Positions 1 to 14,855 of a stretch of DNA of 64,000 nucleotides are shown piece by piece (the first letter of the stretch is position 1; every line of letters begins with the position of its first letter). The DNA lies in contig CM075102.1 in assembly GCA_037576195.1 (NCBI GenBank), positions 8,928,001 to 8,992,000 of the forward strand, given 5' to 3'. The translations under genes were made by a program, and so were the position numbers. The notes beneath the pieces were generated by a model, which searched no databases, was not told where the DNA came from, and worked only from the letters and a program-made list of their open reading frames with translations. Source of the DNA: Phytoseiulus persimilis (taxonomy: Eukaryota > Arthropoda > Arachnida > Mesostigmata > Phytoseiidae).

Positions 1-3000
1 CCCAGTGGTCCGGTCGGCGGCTTTATCGCGTGCTCAACATCATCATCGTCCTGAAGCAATAGATATCCAATATGCGGACGAGGTCGGTGCGATTGTTGCT
101 GCCGCAATCGACGTTCGCCAAGGTTTAACTTCGGTTCCCTTGGAGATTCGACGTCAACGCTCCCCAATGGTAGCTTCGAAGAATCCACATTGTTTGAACA
201 ACGAGCCCCGAGGGTCCTAGATGTGCGACCCAGTCTTCCCTGCTGACCCTCGCCTCCCTTCCTGACACATCACCAAACTCCCGCCACCCAACGATCGAGC
301 CATCGAATAGGTCCCTGTGATCCACTGCCAGTCGTCCTCAAATGGAGGAACTATGACGACATTTCTTTCCGCCCTGAAATCCCGTATACCCGTTTCGAAG
401 GAGCGAGGAAAAGTCGACACTTATCAGCAAGGGAGCTCTTCTTCTCGGTTTTCCACGTCTGAACGATCCTCTCCACTCCAACCATCTCATCACCAGGTAC
501 GTTCCTCGGAGAAACACACCCGGCTGCCGAACATCGGAGTAGCCGTCTGGCTTCCCGCGAGCGCTAGCTCTTTGTCCGTGGAGTTGGTTCTCTGAGAGTG
601 TTCAATTATTCACAACAAGAACTACAGGAAGCAGCGAACTCCATCGTTTCAGCCCACGAAACTGAAACGCCTGCCGCGGTCTCGTCTTCCGAGCAAACTA
701 TCGGAGGAATGCGCGCTTCGCCCTATCATCGAGGGCGGAATCCACACCGGCAGAGGGTATGAACGGAGTTCAAAGCAAAAACTCCCAGTTCGCCAGGAGC
801 TCGGGGCGAACGCGAATTGTTTCCAACTCGCGTTGCTCCTGGAAACGCTTTTTTGCTCCAGGAGCCATGGAGCTGAAAGTGTCAGGGCATCGGGGTGCAC
901 AACAAACGTTTCTCAACCGTGACGCCCGTCAGCCTGGGCTGCACGGAAGTCGATAGAAATTCCCGATCTGATTCGGCAGGATGGAGCAGCAAGAGAGTCC
1001 CAGACATCCCACCGAGAGGAGAGCGGAATCCCTCGGGTAAAGTAGAGTTCATCAGTTTGTGTGTTTAACTTGTTTATCAAGCGCGAACGAACTTTTGTTC
1101 TCTTCCACTCGAACTCCCAATTTCGTTGTGTTTGCGCTGCTGCAGAAGAGCCCATCGCGTTTCACCAGACAAGCTCCTCTTCTCTCTTCCGTTGAGGATC
1201 CAGCGGGAGCTTCCCCGGAGCCTCCGGCGAGCTTTCTGAACGTTCTCGCGGTGGATGTTCGTGACATTCGTGGCGGCAGCATCTTGGAGGAGTTCATGTG
1301 AGGGCTGCCTTAATGAATGAAGGTCAGTTTTCTGGATTTTTCCCCAGCTCAGACCCCATCCGAAGAGAGGACATTATCGGTTCGGCGAGGAGGAGGAAAA
1401 ATGTGTTTTCCATTGCTCTCCTTCGCAGTTCCCTCCGCTCCCCCCTGCCGTGCACGCCCTGAATCGGACCTCATGAAGTCGCTATCGTCTCACGGATCTC
1501 AAATCTGCACGCTCTGTACAGCTCATGAAGGCCAAAAACATTTCATCAGCGTCCGAGGAAAGGGCTCTCGATAAAGAGGAGCGAATAGGATCGCAATGAA
1601 TAATTACTGCGCACTTACGGCGACTTCGCTCATTAGCGTACTCGGCCGAGTTCGCGCATTCTCTCAACGGTTTATCGTTGCTGCGCTGCCACTGCGTCGA
1701 AAAGCGTCGATCTCAATGAAGCTCACCTGCGTTACTGATGGCAAACGTAGCGTTTGCTTCGACGTATGCGATTTCAGGGTGCATACGGTTCTGTGTTGGA
1801 AGATTCGACGATCTCTCTTTGATTATTTCCTCGAGGAGTTCTTTCGTACGCGAGTGGACCAGCGCTCACCAGGCCGCCTGCAAAAAAAAAATCCTCTAGT
1901 TAGTTCGTGCGCGAAGTGGGTGGAAATTTCTCGCCGACCGGAAGGAGCCTCAATCTCGCGCCGTAATGAACGTATGATGTGAAGAGAGCGCAGCTAGATT
2001 ATATTCACTTCGAGCGCGCACTTCGTTCCGTCCCCCCTCCCTGGGCCATCTTCGTCTGCCCTGGAAACTTTTTTGGAGGATTGCTTATGCTGAGCATCGG
2101 GAACTTCCGCGAAGTTATGAATGAAAGTGGATACGATCGCACAGCAGCAAAAATGTGTCCGAAGATCGCGAACGGAAGTCTCCCGAGTATTCCGAGTCTT
2201 TCCGCCCAGATTGGGTAAAGCCCCGAAGAGTCCGAGGCTTATTTAGATTCGGTTGAGCTATTTCCCCAGGCAAGGAACATCCTCGTACCTGATCCATTCT
2301 TCGTATCGACGGCAAGCGACCAGTTGATTCGGTTACTCGAGCGCAGCGGCAGTTGCTTTCAACGCGAGGGCTCAACGTCATGGCTCTCCGGCGTGTTGAG
2401 TGTTGGAGTTCAAACCTTGGTTCAGGCCGCTTTCAATATCTCGGAGCACCATTGCTGGGGCGCTCAGTGTTCAGCTAATGAGCAACGAGCTCTCCGGATC
2501 ACCAAGTTGACTCCCGGTATCTTCCTCGGTCAACATCATGAGGCGGATTCTCGAGACCATTAACTGACTCCGAGGATCATATGACAGCGCCTGTGGTACT
2601 TTGAAGTCGCGACACAACGATTCTGTTCCTTGAGCTCCGCGCCCCTGAGACACATTGGTCAGCTGACCGCATTCTGTTCCCTCGCCGAGAGGAAGGACCG
2701 GAAGGTTCGTTTGAAGCACTATTCCACTATCTCTGGAGTCGATTCGTCTGCTGGAAGGAGAACAAGAAGCGATATCCTCCAGAAATGATGAAGGAAGCCA
2801 TTGGCCGAAGAGCCGCGACGTTCGAGACTGAGGGAGGCGATGATACTCCCCCAATCTCTAAGCAATGCCCTCTCGGTACGAAAGGGATTCGAAATTGGAG
2901 CCCTTGAAGCTTGGGTTGCCCGTGGTGCTCATCACGGACAAAACCCTTCGGGGCAGACGACACTTTCCACGGAACGCTTCTTCTTGCGTCAGCTCCAGAC

Positions 3001-6000
3001 ACAGATTCGCAAGCGCCGCCTTGGTCAGGGGATCTTCCCACACTATTAGTTCGGAAAAGCCGCTGCATAAAATGTCGCGAGTTCGTTTGTTTTCAATTTG
3101 GATCAAGCGACATCTTCTACGCCTCGTTTTTTGTGGTAACGCGGAATTGGATCGACGCGAATCCGGTTTCGCAAACGAATCGCGTTTCACGCACTGAAAA
3201 ATAGGAGTGAACAAAGCCCAGCTAACTCTTCCCGCTGCTGCGAGGAGCGAACAAAGTTCGGCGTAGAATCTAGAAGGGGTTTCGTGAACACGGCTCCGGA
3301 GCAGATATTATATACTAGCCGTATACGAACCCTTGGCGCCGTGCAGCCAAACACATGTGTTCGGTGTAGAGCAGGGCCGGACATCGACAGCTCATCGGAA
3401 CCGCACTTGCGGTTGTCAAGATGTCAATCAAGAGGGTTGACACAGTAGTCGTCCCAACGCTGGAACAGCCGTTTGGGGAGTTCCGCGCTAGAGAGGAGAC
3501 CGAAGAAGCAGGAGCTCGGGTGAAAAGGTCGGGACCGCCCCGAATCCCTCCGATGACGTGGTTGGAAGCGATGGCTCAATATGTTCCCAAACGGGAGACC
3601 AGCCCGCTCCGAGGATTCATAAGGGCGTTCGGACGGCCAACCGAGGGAGCCCGAAACGAGCGGGTGAACGAAAGTACGCGACGTGGGAAACCTCCAACGT
3701 AGCCCATGGCACGTCTCCAGACATTCTGTTCTCCTGGTTCCCGTTCACTCCGCGAGCTAAGAATTTCCGTTACGACTCCCGTCACCCTTCCCACGTCGAC
3801 TCGAACCTCTTCGTGTCTAATGTTTGCATGATGGCCGCACGTACGAACCCACACCGCAAAGCACCCCTCGTGACTGTCCCCGAAACTCGCCTCAGCTCCC
3901 AGAGACCATGTCAAATCTCCAGGTTGTAAACTGGAGCCAAACACCGGGAACGCGCAGACAGCCCGTGAAGCCCGTTGGATCGCCATATCCGATGAAGTTT
4001 GAAAAATATTCTTTCGAGCGTCATCGGAACCCGGAATCCGCCCTGGTCGATCTGCAAGGCGGTGAATTCCACCAGAACGATGACACACTCTCTGGGCGCC
4101 TAAACGTATCGTTACTGAAATCCACAGGATGGAGCTCTCCGAATCGGACGCTAAGAAGCTTTTCGGCTTGCTTTCAGCTTTTTCCTCGACAGCATTCGCG
4201 AGAATTCATTGATCCGTTGTGATCCTGGAAGCCATTCCCAGGAGAGTCATCGGACAAGTAGAAACGTGTTCCGTTTTACTACTTCTCCACTCTCCGAATC
4301 ATACTTCGATCATGTACCGTTTTTTTTCTTGAAAACTTCCGTTTCGGGCTCAGCAATCGGAAGCGCTGGAGGCTCCCCACAACGGGGAACTACGGGGAGC
4401 CGCGACAGGACATACGGAAGCTGGAGCGTATTCCGGTCACAGTAAGCGAGGACCTTGCAGAAAACAGAGCCGGACCCTGCCGGGCCCCATTGTACGATTT
4501 TTCAGACCCAGAAAACTGACCCTCTTTGTAGGCCCGGACGTGGTGTGCTTGAATGTCCGAAGGACATGCCGTCGAACGCCATAGGACAGGGTGGTCATTG
4601 TTTCCAGCCGTCTGTCAAACGCAGATTCGGATTCCCCTGATCCCGAAGGAGCTCGGCTGGAACCTCCCCCGGACACGGGAGAGAGGAATCCTCGCCTCCA
4701 AGATAAGAAGTAGATTCGTTCCTTCGCTTCGTACTCCTATGCCATGCAGCAGCCCGGGACCCATGTGCTCCTCCTTGTAAAAACAAAGAAATACAGGAGC
4801 TATCCTCCGTCCCTGCTGAAGCCGGCCGGATGTATTCGTTAAGCACGAATTCATTTCAGCTTTTCGAGGGTACACAGCTACTCTGGGCTCCCGTTTGCGC
4901 ACAGTGTGACAGTCCGACACTCCGCTGAGCGTCGACACCTCCCCACCCATCGCGAGAGCTTGTTGACATGGAGACTGCAGCACAACACACGAGGGGGTAT
5001 TCAGTGCTTTCACGGGGATGGCCAACGGTTGGGGAAAACGAGCAGCGGAGAATCAACCCGAAGTATCCAAGTTGAAGGCCCAGTCACGCAGGACTCGAAT
5101 GACACAACGCAACATATGTACTCGAAGTGTAACTCAGCGAGGAATGTACAACTGGGCAGGGTCTGGTGCAGGAAACTCCCCGTTTCACTCGAACTGATGT
5201 CGCCCCGGGGGACTACGACCACGGAGTCACGACCGCATCGTTTAATCCGACAGAAGATTAGATAAGGTCGACCAGGTTCATCAACTCGAACCCTAGGGCG
5301 CGTCGACAGGGGCTAATATGGCAAAGATACGTTGCTCGGGACTCATCTGCCACGATAATGAGCTTATCTGAGGCAACAAACTCGGTAGCGCCGCATGCGG
5401 CGGAAGGGGAGTCCACGGGACCTTCGGGCTTGAAAACCTGTCAACAAGTTGCAATGTTTCCATTTTCAGCGAAGTCCACACCAGTTTACAGCAGGGCGAC
5501 TCAACACGATTCAGGCTTGGTTAAATCGGCAATGAAGGCCGATGAAGAACATATGAAGAGCTCGAATCGGCTGAAATCTTCACGCTAGGTTCCCGGGAGC
5601 CTCAGCATGTGTCCGAGGACCCCGTCGACGACCGGTTCCCGGACTCTCCTCCTTGCTCTCCAAAACGGTTTCCAAACCTTTTGAAAGGTCAGGCGAGGGA
5701 ACGGACGACGACTTGTCAGGGTTCGCGGGAAAAGGAGTAGCAGACTTGATGACTGCCCCCGTCTCTTCGAACCTCCCCGCCTGGGATCGACGTTCCATGA
5801 ATTCTCTCTGATATGTCACACCGGAATCTAACGCTAGATGACTGCCGCACTTCCGAGAACGTGGTGGTTGCGCTGCCGAACCGGAGTCCCACCGAGCTGT
5901 GTGGCCATTTCCACCGCTTCCAGATAGGATTGCGGCTACAACGTACCCGAGGTTGCTAAGCCAAATGATCCTGGTAATGGATTCAAATTCGGCGGATTGG

Positions 6001-9000
6001 CCCCCTCTTATGCGAATGTCCCCGCGAGGCTCACAGGCCTTGATCAGCGGCGAGTTAAATTTTTGATAAGGTTCCGCTCTCGTGATCGCTATGGAAGGTC
6101 CCCTCGGTCGGGACCGTGTCCTTACTTTTTCGATCCCCCACCGAAAGACTTCGTATCATGTGTCGCACCGAGCCGCGTGCACTCTTCACGTCGGGCCGCG
6201 GCTCCAGCGAATGCCCAGTTTGAGAGAATAACCCGCAGGATGCAAGCGAACGATTGCGAGGTTGAGTGAGTTTGTTGGAACAAGCCTTCTCCATTTGTTC
6301 TGCTGCACGAAAGCAAAGCACTCTTCCGCCGCTCCCGAACTTGTTCAGCGTTTTGGCAAAGCGTTGCAAGCCGCTCAGAGCCCTGTTTTCCGGGAAGCCC
6401 TTCGGCGCTGAAATTCGATTCGATAATGGGGAGTCTGAGGGAGAAATGATTCAATCACGGGAGAGTGAAAAGCGTTGCACACGTTCCGGAGAAGACGACG
6501 GAAATCAGAACATTCCCCGGGCGGGAAAAAACTCATTTCGTCGGAGAGGTGGAAGAGGTGGTGGTTCCCCGGTCCGCCCCCGTAGAGGAACTGGGCATCT
6601 AGCAGGTCGATCAGCAACGCTCATGGGTTACCGCGACATTGATCGCATTGATCCCAATAATTTAGAAAGGAAGCACGCATCGAAACATTCGGAAGCCGGG
6701 CGAGCGCTCGGAGCGCGGAGCGATCTTACGTTCGGTTCGTCTCGATCTCAGGGCCTATTTCGATCAATGATCAACTATGGAACATTTGGATACTTCTCCG
6801 AGTGCTGACTTCCGATCGTCTGCTCGGAGCGGTGTTCATTTTGGAAATCTGTTGCCCTCCAACCTGAATTTCCTGATGTCTTCGATCAATCATTGGTGGG
6901 TTACCCACTCTTCAGTGGCTTAGCTTGCGCGCTGACCGAGCATCGGATTTCCGCAAAGCAGATCCGTGAGGAGCCGAAATGGAATGTTCGCTCGGTGAAA
7001 CTACCGAGTGAAATGCAGAATAGGGAGACGCTTTGTTGAGAGCGGGAATCTTCGACCCTCAATCGAGCGAAACATTTCCTCCTCAAATTCACGCGCCCGT
7101 CTCGGATATGCATCGGAGCGTGAGAGTGTCGTCGAGTATTCGGTCGGACGATTTTCCAAGTTATCGATCTACAGGTTATCGGAGTATCCGAGTGTTCCAA
7201 AGCGGCGTCGGCATCCAGACCCGATACAGCGTTCACTCCGCGCTAAAAACTCAAACCGCTCATCTCGAGCACGGTCTACAGCTCTCACGAGTCATGCCGA
7301 CGTGCCCCCCACTCACCGATCTTCAAAGCGGCTTCAGTTTTCACTGCCAAGAGGAGAACGAAAGCTAACAACATTGCGGTAGAGCCTCGGAGGTTGAGCA
7401 TCTTGTTCGATTTCAGGCGGCCATAGCGTCCCTAGTACGAAAGGTTTCACACAAACGCACTCTCCTAAACAATCTCGAGTCGATGGTCTTGAACTTCACG
7501 CTATATATCGTGGAGCACTGGATCGATCTAGAGTCGAACGGATGGAGAAACACTGAAGACTTCGCAAGCCGATGCTGCCGCGGGTGTGGCAGAAGCCGAG
7601 ATGGCTGGGACCTAAACACTGGGCGAAAGGACGACTCCCCAGGCTCCCGACTCCTCTCTCTCTCCCTGTCTGTTGAGGATCGGACTCCCTTCCTGAGTTT
7701 CATTCTCCTGTGGGGAGTGCTGCCGAAGTAGCAGCGGCGCTCGCTGGACTCGCTGAGAGCGCTACGCAGCGAGCGAGGTAGGAGTGGTGGCTTTGGTTCG
7801 CAGGCGGCGGCTCCAGTGGTTCTGTCCTTGTTCACAGGCCGAGAGAGCAAAGAGCATGTTGGGAGCCATATACGAAACAAACGTGTGGGCTCGCCAGACG
7901 AAAGCCAGCCTCCGCACCTGAACGGTGCTGACTGTTGGTCAATTTGTTGTACTTCGACGCCGTTTGCTACACGCCGCGATCACTTCCTCCGAGGGGTTTC
8001 GATGGAGAGGAGTGCGCTAGTGAACAACCTTTCTCAGTTCTGACGGAAGCGGTGTGACTCCCCGTTAGCACTGCTTGATACGTGAATCTGATCCCCGTCT
8101 CTTAGGAAAAGGAGTTAACTTCCTGGTACTTTTCTATGAAAAAGGCGAACGAAAAAACAAGCAACCCTCTCCTGCGGAACAGCTCCCTGATTGAAGCCTG
8201 AGATGAGGGCCCCGCTTCGTCCCCCGAACCTGTCATAAACTCTTAGTCCCATTCACGATGCGGTATCGCTGCGCATGACTCGGCTCTCCGGAAGTTCTTC
8301 TGGGGAAATTCTCGCTGTTCGAGTTCGTATCGTCGATAGACACTGTCATGCATGCGCACCGCCCCCCGAGCAGGAGCTAGAGTATCCGACCGTTCTGCGG
8401 CGCTGATCATGTTCAAGAGCACAAAATTCATAGATCCGATATTGTCGTTGTGTGAATCCCGAATCCACACAGTACCCAATGTTTGTCTCTCCATCATGCA
8501 CCCAGAGACTCCTGGACGGGAGATTCAGTTATTATTGTGATTATCAGGAAAAGTTGTTTGTAGATAAAACAAACTCCCTTCACCATTGTGGAGGTTACAG
8601 CTGAAATTAAGACAACTAGCTAATACAGACTCGAGTTTCGCAAGGCATGATCTCGACTGTTGAGTCTTCTCTGGGGATCTCTGTAAGAATGAGAATATTC
8701 ATTTTCCGAGCATCAGAGTGGACGATTCGCCTGGGGACTCATTGATACAGACCGCCAGCGAGTAGAGTTCTCATTTACGAGAAACCTGCCGACCCTACGA
8801 GCTTTTTTTTCGCTCCCCGAGGTACTTCTTTAACGCGGACTCGACCGTGCTGTCAGCCACTATGACCGAGGAAGCAGCTGCCCAGATGAGGTGGTCTCTT
8901 TCGACGGCGGTCCAGTTAAACGAGTCACACTGCAACAGCGATCGACCCCGATAGCCATGATCCGCGAGGTATTCGAACGTGCCGTTCCTTGTGGATCCAC

Positions 9001-12000
9001 TCAGAGTTTCTCAACTCACAATTCAAACGCGGTTCGAAGCAGTAGATTATTGGATTCCTTGGCTTGAAAATCACTGGCATTCGCCGTTGATTCGTCTGGT
9101 CTTACGAGTCGACATCGGCGTATCGGTTTCGTCCCTCAAACCGAGGCTGTGCTAATGAGTCAATCAGTCAGAAGGATCAGGTACTCCGATGAGACGAACC
9201 TCAGAGCCGAGGATCTTGGTGTCTCAATGCCTTCGAGCTCAATGTACCCAAAACTTCGATACCCCAAGTGCGATCACTGTTCGGAGAAATAAATATTCGT
9301 CTTCTCATTGAGATCCATTCGCCGCAACAGACAAGGCGAAGAAGTTGACGACAAACTCGAGTATAGGATGCGCCCCACTATGATTGGAATAGATTCGCGC
9401 CAGCATTCATGTGCATCAGTCAGAGATTTTCTTATGAATTTCAAGCAAAGAAATCGGTGAAATATAAAATGATGCAGATGACACAGAACGCATAAACCAC
9501 GAACCCGTGACTCTTAACTGACGATGAGGAGCCAGTTTCGGGTTCAGATAGCTTGCCCGGGTCGAATTATGGTGCTCGGATTCAATCGGCTGTTCTTCCG
9601 GTGCTCATGACTCCATTGCTCGAAACGGAGAACCGAAATCTTTATTCTCGTCACCCCGGGGCTGATTGCAAGCAACCGGGATGACCTTGGTTGGAGCAAA
9701 CACACTGTCTTCAGAAGATGTGGGGACGTTTTCCAGTTGTCTTGGACCACTAACGTGATTGCTGTTCCTGAACAGAAGGAAGAGTTGTAACAGTGTGTTT
9801 CAGCCATCGGCACTTGCCCGATTCTGCGGGGTTTGATATCGTGGTGTCAAGTTTCTCGCGTACAATGCTGAAACGTCGTTAAGAAACTAGCGCTCTCATC
9901 TTAGATTACTGGAGCCTGGAAGGCGAGGGTATATCCAAAAAAGAATGGATGAATCCAGAGCGATTGATGGAATAGTTTCAAAAAATTACCTGAACCTCGA
10001 GTGATTACAGAGGTCCATCTTCAGAGTTCTATGGACCACGACTTTTATCTGCAGGACGTTGTGAAATCCCATGGCCGAACGAGCTTACACAAAACATTGT
10101 AAGAAGGTTTTTCTGATCTGAGCCATCGTTGTGAAAGTTTTCTTCCCAGCGAATTTCACGGCGGTGGAAGACTATCCTTTTTCCTTAGAGAAGGAGCAGC
10201 GTAACAGTGGTGGTGTTCGGTCTCGGAGGCGGATCTCTCGCGTGATCGAATCCTCTCCTCGTCGACGTAATCTTCCATTCTTCACTTGGAGGTACCTGAT
10301 GAGAATCATCCTCGAGTGACATCATCATTGTGGATATAGCATGCTTCACTTATTTTGAGCCTCTAGGATCAGAAATGGCCTCCGTGCGCCAGATTTTTCT
10401 AGGCACCATTTGAGTTCCCACAGAAGCTGCCCCCTGCCCCAGCGCTGTTTTCCGACTTGTTTCTGGCTCCAATCGGGACAGACTCTTCCGTACATACTTT
10501 CTTGCAAAGAGAAAAAACATTTTGTGAGCCCCGACTCGAACGGCTCACCCCTGGGGTCATTCATTCGCCCCGGACTCGAGCTTTAGTTATGATGAGTCCT
10601 CTCCAGTTGGAACGAGACATATTCGATTGATCTTTCCTTCCCATTCGATCCATCGGCTCATTCCACCTGCCAGTTTCCGAGGGAATGGTCGCAGCGGAGA
10701 TCCTGTCCGGACTGCCGTTCCGGTCTGACGAGGCACAAGGTTTGAAGGACTCTATACTTTGCCTCCCGGGTTGATCTACAGTCGGCTGGAACCCTCGTCT
10801 CGCGCCCCAGTGCACCTAGTTCAATGTTTCGGTTTTTTGAGATGGCTCTAGGTCATCAGCCTTTATTTGTAGTCGAAGTTTTTCCCGATTGATTCTCGCA
10901 GCTCTCGGATCGAGGCGAGATAATGAGCTGTCGGTCATGCCTCAACTGATTTTCTCTCTGTAGCGGACAGCGGAGCAGCGAGAGATTGTTATTTGTGGCT
11001 TCATGCTGATCATTCGCAGTTCTCCTCGGCAGTGGAGCCGAGAACTCATTGCAGTTTTTCTCCGTCACGAACAGCTCCCTAATACTCGTAGCTTTTGGTT
11101 GCTCGCAGTGCGAATGATCGGAAAATGCTCGCTCTGAAATGCTCCCGTTCTCTAGTTGTTGTCAAATGCTGCTCCGACTCCCGCAGAGTCAAGATCGTGT
11201 GCTCCCTATCCAGCGCCATCGAAAACGAATCTTCGATCGTCTGCAAATCTCCTAAATCCATTAGGAGGGGCTTCACCTGATTGTTTCTCCCTCGACGGAC
11301 GTGTTCTCAGTCAAAGCGGACGGGCTCTACGGGGGATTTCATGTCTCGGAACAATGAGCCGCCGATCGCGAGAATAAGATGAGAATCGAGTTTGGGGACG
11401 ATGCGGGCCGATAATTGAGCCCTGGTTCGAGAGTGAATTCCCGATTCTCGACTTCGAAACTTTGATTGTCTCACTCACTCTAGAGCGTTGAAGTTCACAG
11501 AGTTTCTCGCCAAGACTGTTCCAGAGTTCCCAGTGGTTCTGTAGTCGTTCCAATGACTTCTAGCCGAGGTCGCTCCGTCGGTTGTGCTTCGTCCGTAGTC
11601 CAAGCAGTGGGCTAAAACACTTATTCCGCTTTCGTGATTCGAGCCTGGGTCCGAAGAAGCTTCCCGATGGCCGCCAGCTGATTTTCGAGCTCCACACTTC
11701 CTGCGAGCGAGCACGGGAAGCTTCCGGTATGAGACCCCCTCCAGCTGCACTCAAGGCCGAAGTTTCCAGCCGCGTAGCTGAGCAAAGCTCACAACTTGTC
11801 AGTTGCCCTTCATCTGCGTAGCGTTGCTGCTCCCTCCGGAGGTGCCTGTCCGGAAAGTGTCTGCTCCCGCAGAGTAGTGCGCGCACGGGGCTCTAGAGGA
11901 ATTCCTGGAACTCTCGGTGCGATAGCCGAGATGAGAGCGTTAGAGAGCGCACGTGTACGTCGAGGTGTGGGTTGAGCTTGATGTTATATCTTCTTGTGCT

Positions 12001-12650
12001 CTTTCTGATTCCGGAACCTATGAGTTTCTAGTCGTCGCCATTGCGCCTGGTACCGGATGGGGGAGAGGGGATGACCCTCGGTGCGCATCCTGTATCGAAT
12101 CCCAGGGAATGCAAGTATTCGTCGCCAACGGTGGAAGTGGGTACCTACGTGTGTTCCGGCGGTGTTCGCCTCAAACCATGAATGAAGTCGTTATTAACGT
12201 AGGAAATGAGAAATCCGTAGCCGGGTGCATCATTGTGTCAATGCGAGAGTGGAGCATATTACGTCTATCGGATATTTTGAGACAGCACATGGATTGCCCA
12301 GAGCCACGAGCGAACAGGATGTTTGCCTCCGCTGAAGCAGCTCTGTGAACTCGGATCTGTTTCATTCAGTCAGCTCACGACATGATTCCAGACGATTCGC
12401 GGCTTTTCGTCGAGCCAGGAATTATATTGGCCCCATAGCGCCTGCCGAAGAACACGAGTTTCAGTTTGCTATTCGCAGGAGGGGATCCTGCCCGCTATCA
12501 CCGTAGCCGCGGAAAGATGTGACTGGCAACGAAACGCGAGCCTTTCAAAGCGCCCATTGAGCACAGTCGCTCTGGCACTTTGAGCGAAGGTTGAATTCGC
12601 ATGCTTGATTGAATACTTCCCCTCCTCCGAATTATTTTTGCCGACTCTCT
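1..12650. other. no recognisable gene; low-information region
   Basis: I read both strands and found open frames of up to about 180 codons (for example around 6.27-6.81 kb, +) but none with a family motif or a convincing chain of splice sites. Stop codons are sparse in all frames here because the sequence is rich in TCG/CGA/GAA/TTC triplets, so open length alone is not evidence. Unrecognised exons may be present. Confidence 0.5.
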
Positions 12651-12655
12651 TCCCG

Positions 12656-12919
12656 CTATATAAAGCCGAGACGTCTTCTGCTAACTGTCGCGCTTAAATC
12701 GAGTTTTGGTTGATGGCTAAATATAGACCAACTAACCGCCCGAAAGCCACTCTCTATCCGGGCCCATTTTCGACTGTGATTCTGGTTGCTGGCCGGGCCG
12801 TATCTGAAAATGGGGTCGCTGTCTTGAAAACTTTGAAAAGCTCCAACGGGCGGATTCCTCGATCAAGACGACTCAGCCCCGAAGCGAGCCGCCGTTTTAT
12901 CAGCTGTGCGTCCATCTGA
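12656..12919 (+). promoter_or_regulatory. TATA box with a short downstream ORF
   Basis: A clear TATA box, CTATATAAAG, lies at 12656-12665. The first ATG downstream is at 12713 and opens a 68-codon frame ending at 12919. The protein is basic, with no recognised domain. A possible donor (GTATCTG) follows the codons for A-G-R-A inside the frame, so the visible ORF may be only the first exon. No good initiator motif is visible at the expected +30 position, which weakens the case. I do not recognise the product. Confidence 0.25.
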
Positions 12920-14378
12920 GAAACTCCGGGACTCCTTTACAGGTTTTCGCGAAGACCGGATTACGATCGGGCTGGCATTGAGCTTGAGCATTTCTCACGC
13001 TCAGACTTCTAGCCTATGAGGGTATTCGGTCTAGCGTATCTCAGAAATTTCACCTTCCTCGAGGTCGTTATCCATCGGTTATGTTTCCGTCATCTCTGTG
13101 GAAAAAATGCGCAGGCGCAGCGGAATCGAGGAACGCCCGCACATGGCTCTGAATACACATTTTCGTTGCGAGCTGCGCTGCTCCGTCGAATTCGTTTTCC
13201 TCGATCATCACAGCTTGCGTTTCCCGGCATACCAACCTCAGCAGTTTTTCAGCAGCTATCTTTCTTGCCCCGAGAAGACATGCCGGAAACGAGTTTCTAG
13301 TAGCCCTCTGGATCGCGCATTACGAGCATCAATAGTCGACCAGATGAATCCTGGACGGACGGAAGACTTCACGATGAGAGATGGTCGTATTTTTGATGAC
13401 CACAGGCTGCGTGTTGTCGCGGATGGTGCTAGTTACGCAATCCGATGATTCTCGAACTCTTCAACGCTCGAGGAACTCTTCTTATCGTTGCCCGAGGAAT
13501 GGCACCTCGTGCAACTACCAGGATACGTTTGATGACGAGTAGAGATCTTCAAGAAAGCAGGACTCCATCGGGGCGAACTCTATTCGTTAAGAGTTCTTCT
13601 CCACAGCTCTGCAGGGGAATCCTCGGCATTGAACGGAGTGGCGCTCTCTAGCGACTAGGAGTGAAAACAATGCCGTTCAAATCGCGAGCGTGAGTAATCG
13701 AGGTGGAGGTGGAGCGAGAGAGTCGGGATAACGGCTGTACGAAAGTGGGAGACATCTGCGCTTCGTGCGCCTCGGGAAACCCCCTGGTGGTAACCTCTCG
13801 AACTTACGCATGCCCAGCCTGACTCGCTCCAATTTTCGAATCCGGAGCCAGCTGAATCCGCTCTTCGTTCAGAGAGATTTGGGCGGGTAGAATCAGGGGA
13901 CGATGGGATCACGATGAGTGGGTATTTTGAATCTGGGAGCAGTGACAAGTATTCTAGTGTTATGTCAAGTATTCTTCCTCGCAGGAGGGGAAAAAGAGCA
14001 TCTCGAACTTTTAGTCCCCATCAAAGTTTGGAAACGTTCGGCCCACCGCTTGTGACGAACGCGCCAGTGCTCGACTAGGCGTGATCCATGGAACTGGTTT
14101 GGTACAGACCCTGCATGATTCACCTTTCGGCGGATAAGGGCAGCCCTCCATCCCGCTGTTTACCCTGAGACGATTTCTCGGAGCCTGAATTGAGAGGTGG
14201 TTTCTCCAACACGCAGGCGGTTCGTTGTCAGTTCAGTAATCGAGGGTTGCGAGGGCGAAATCTTCCGAGTCCTCACGCGACGTCTCCATTGCCAAGATCA
14301 CCTACTGTCAGCGAGGACGGATACTTGCTAAGGACTCCATCTTGGATGTCTTGGAACAATCGCCCCAACGAATATCCA

Positions 14379-14396
14379 GGGGGGGGGGGGGGGGGG
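14379..14396. repeat. poly-G tract (18 G)
   Basis: An uninterrupted run of 18 G, followed by A and further G. It is the longest of five G/C homopolymers of 13 or more in this window. Confidence 0.95.
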
Positions 14397-14855
14397 AGGG
14401 GTACCATGTTTTTCAGAAATGAGGCATTCCCTGAGAGTGAGCAATACGTTTTTCGAACGTTCCGGCGATACATGGTGGCCGTTTCCAATCGGGAATATTC
14501 AAGCCTGATTCCGTTTTGCCTGTGGTTGTGATGGGAATTGAGCCTCGGGCGTGGTTTTCGATAGCGAGCTCTTTTTTTCGAGGTCTTCCTAGAAGTGATC
14601 AGAGAAACCTCAAGCGTTATCGGATGAGACTCACCGGTGCCGCGTAGGAGAGATCAGGTCATTAAATAGAAAACCGATTAGATTTTGACAAGCGTTCGTA
14701 TCAAGGATCTCTCGGGGTCAGGAACGCTTTTCGAAAGTGAGGGCGGAAATACAATATACGAATACTTTGGCCATTCTTGAGTAATTCTCAGCGAAGAAGA
14801 TACCTTCAATCGCGCCTCGTTGAGAAGTCACAAGAGGAAAAGCGAAGAAAACGGG

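Noticed and set aside
11218..11255. Apparent R-F-A-D-D word on the minus strand, reminiscent of the RT catalytic box
   Set aside because: No other RT motif on either side and a stop follows about ten residues later; a chance match.
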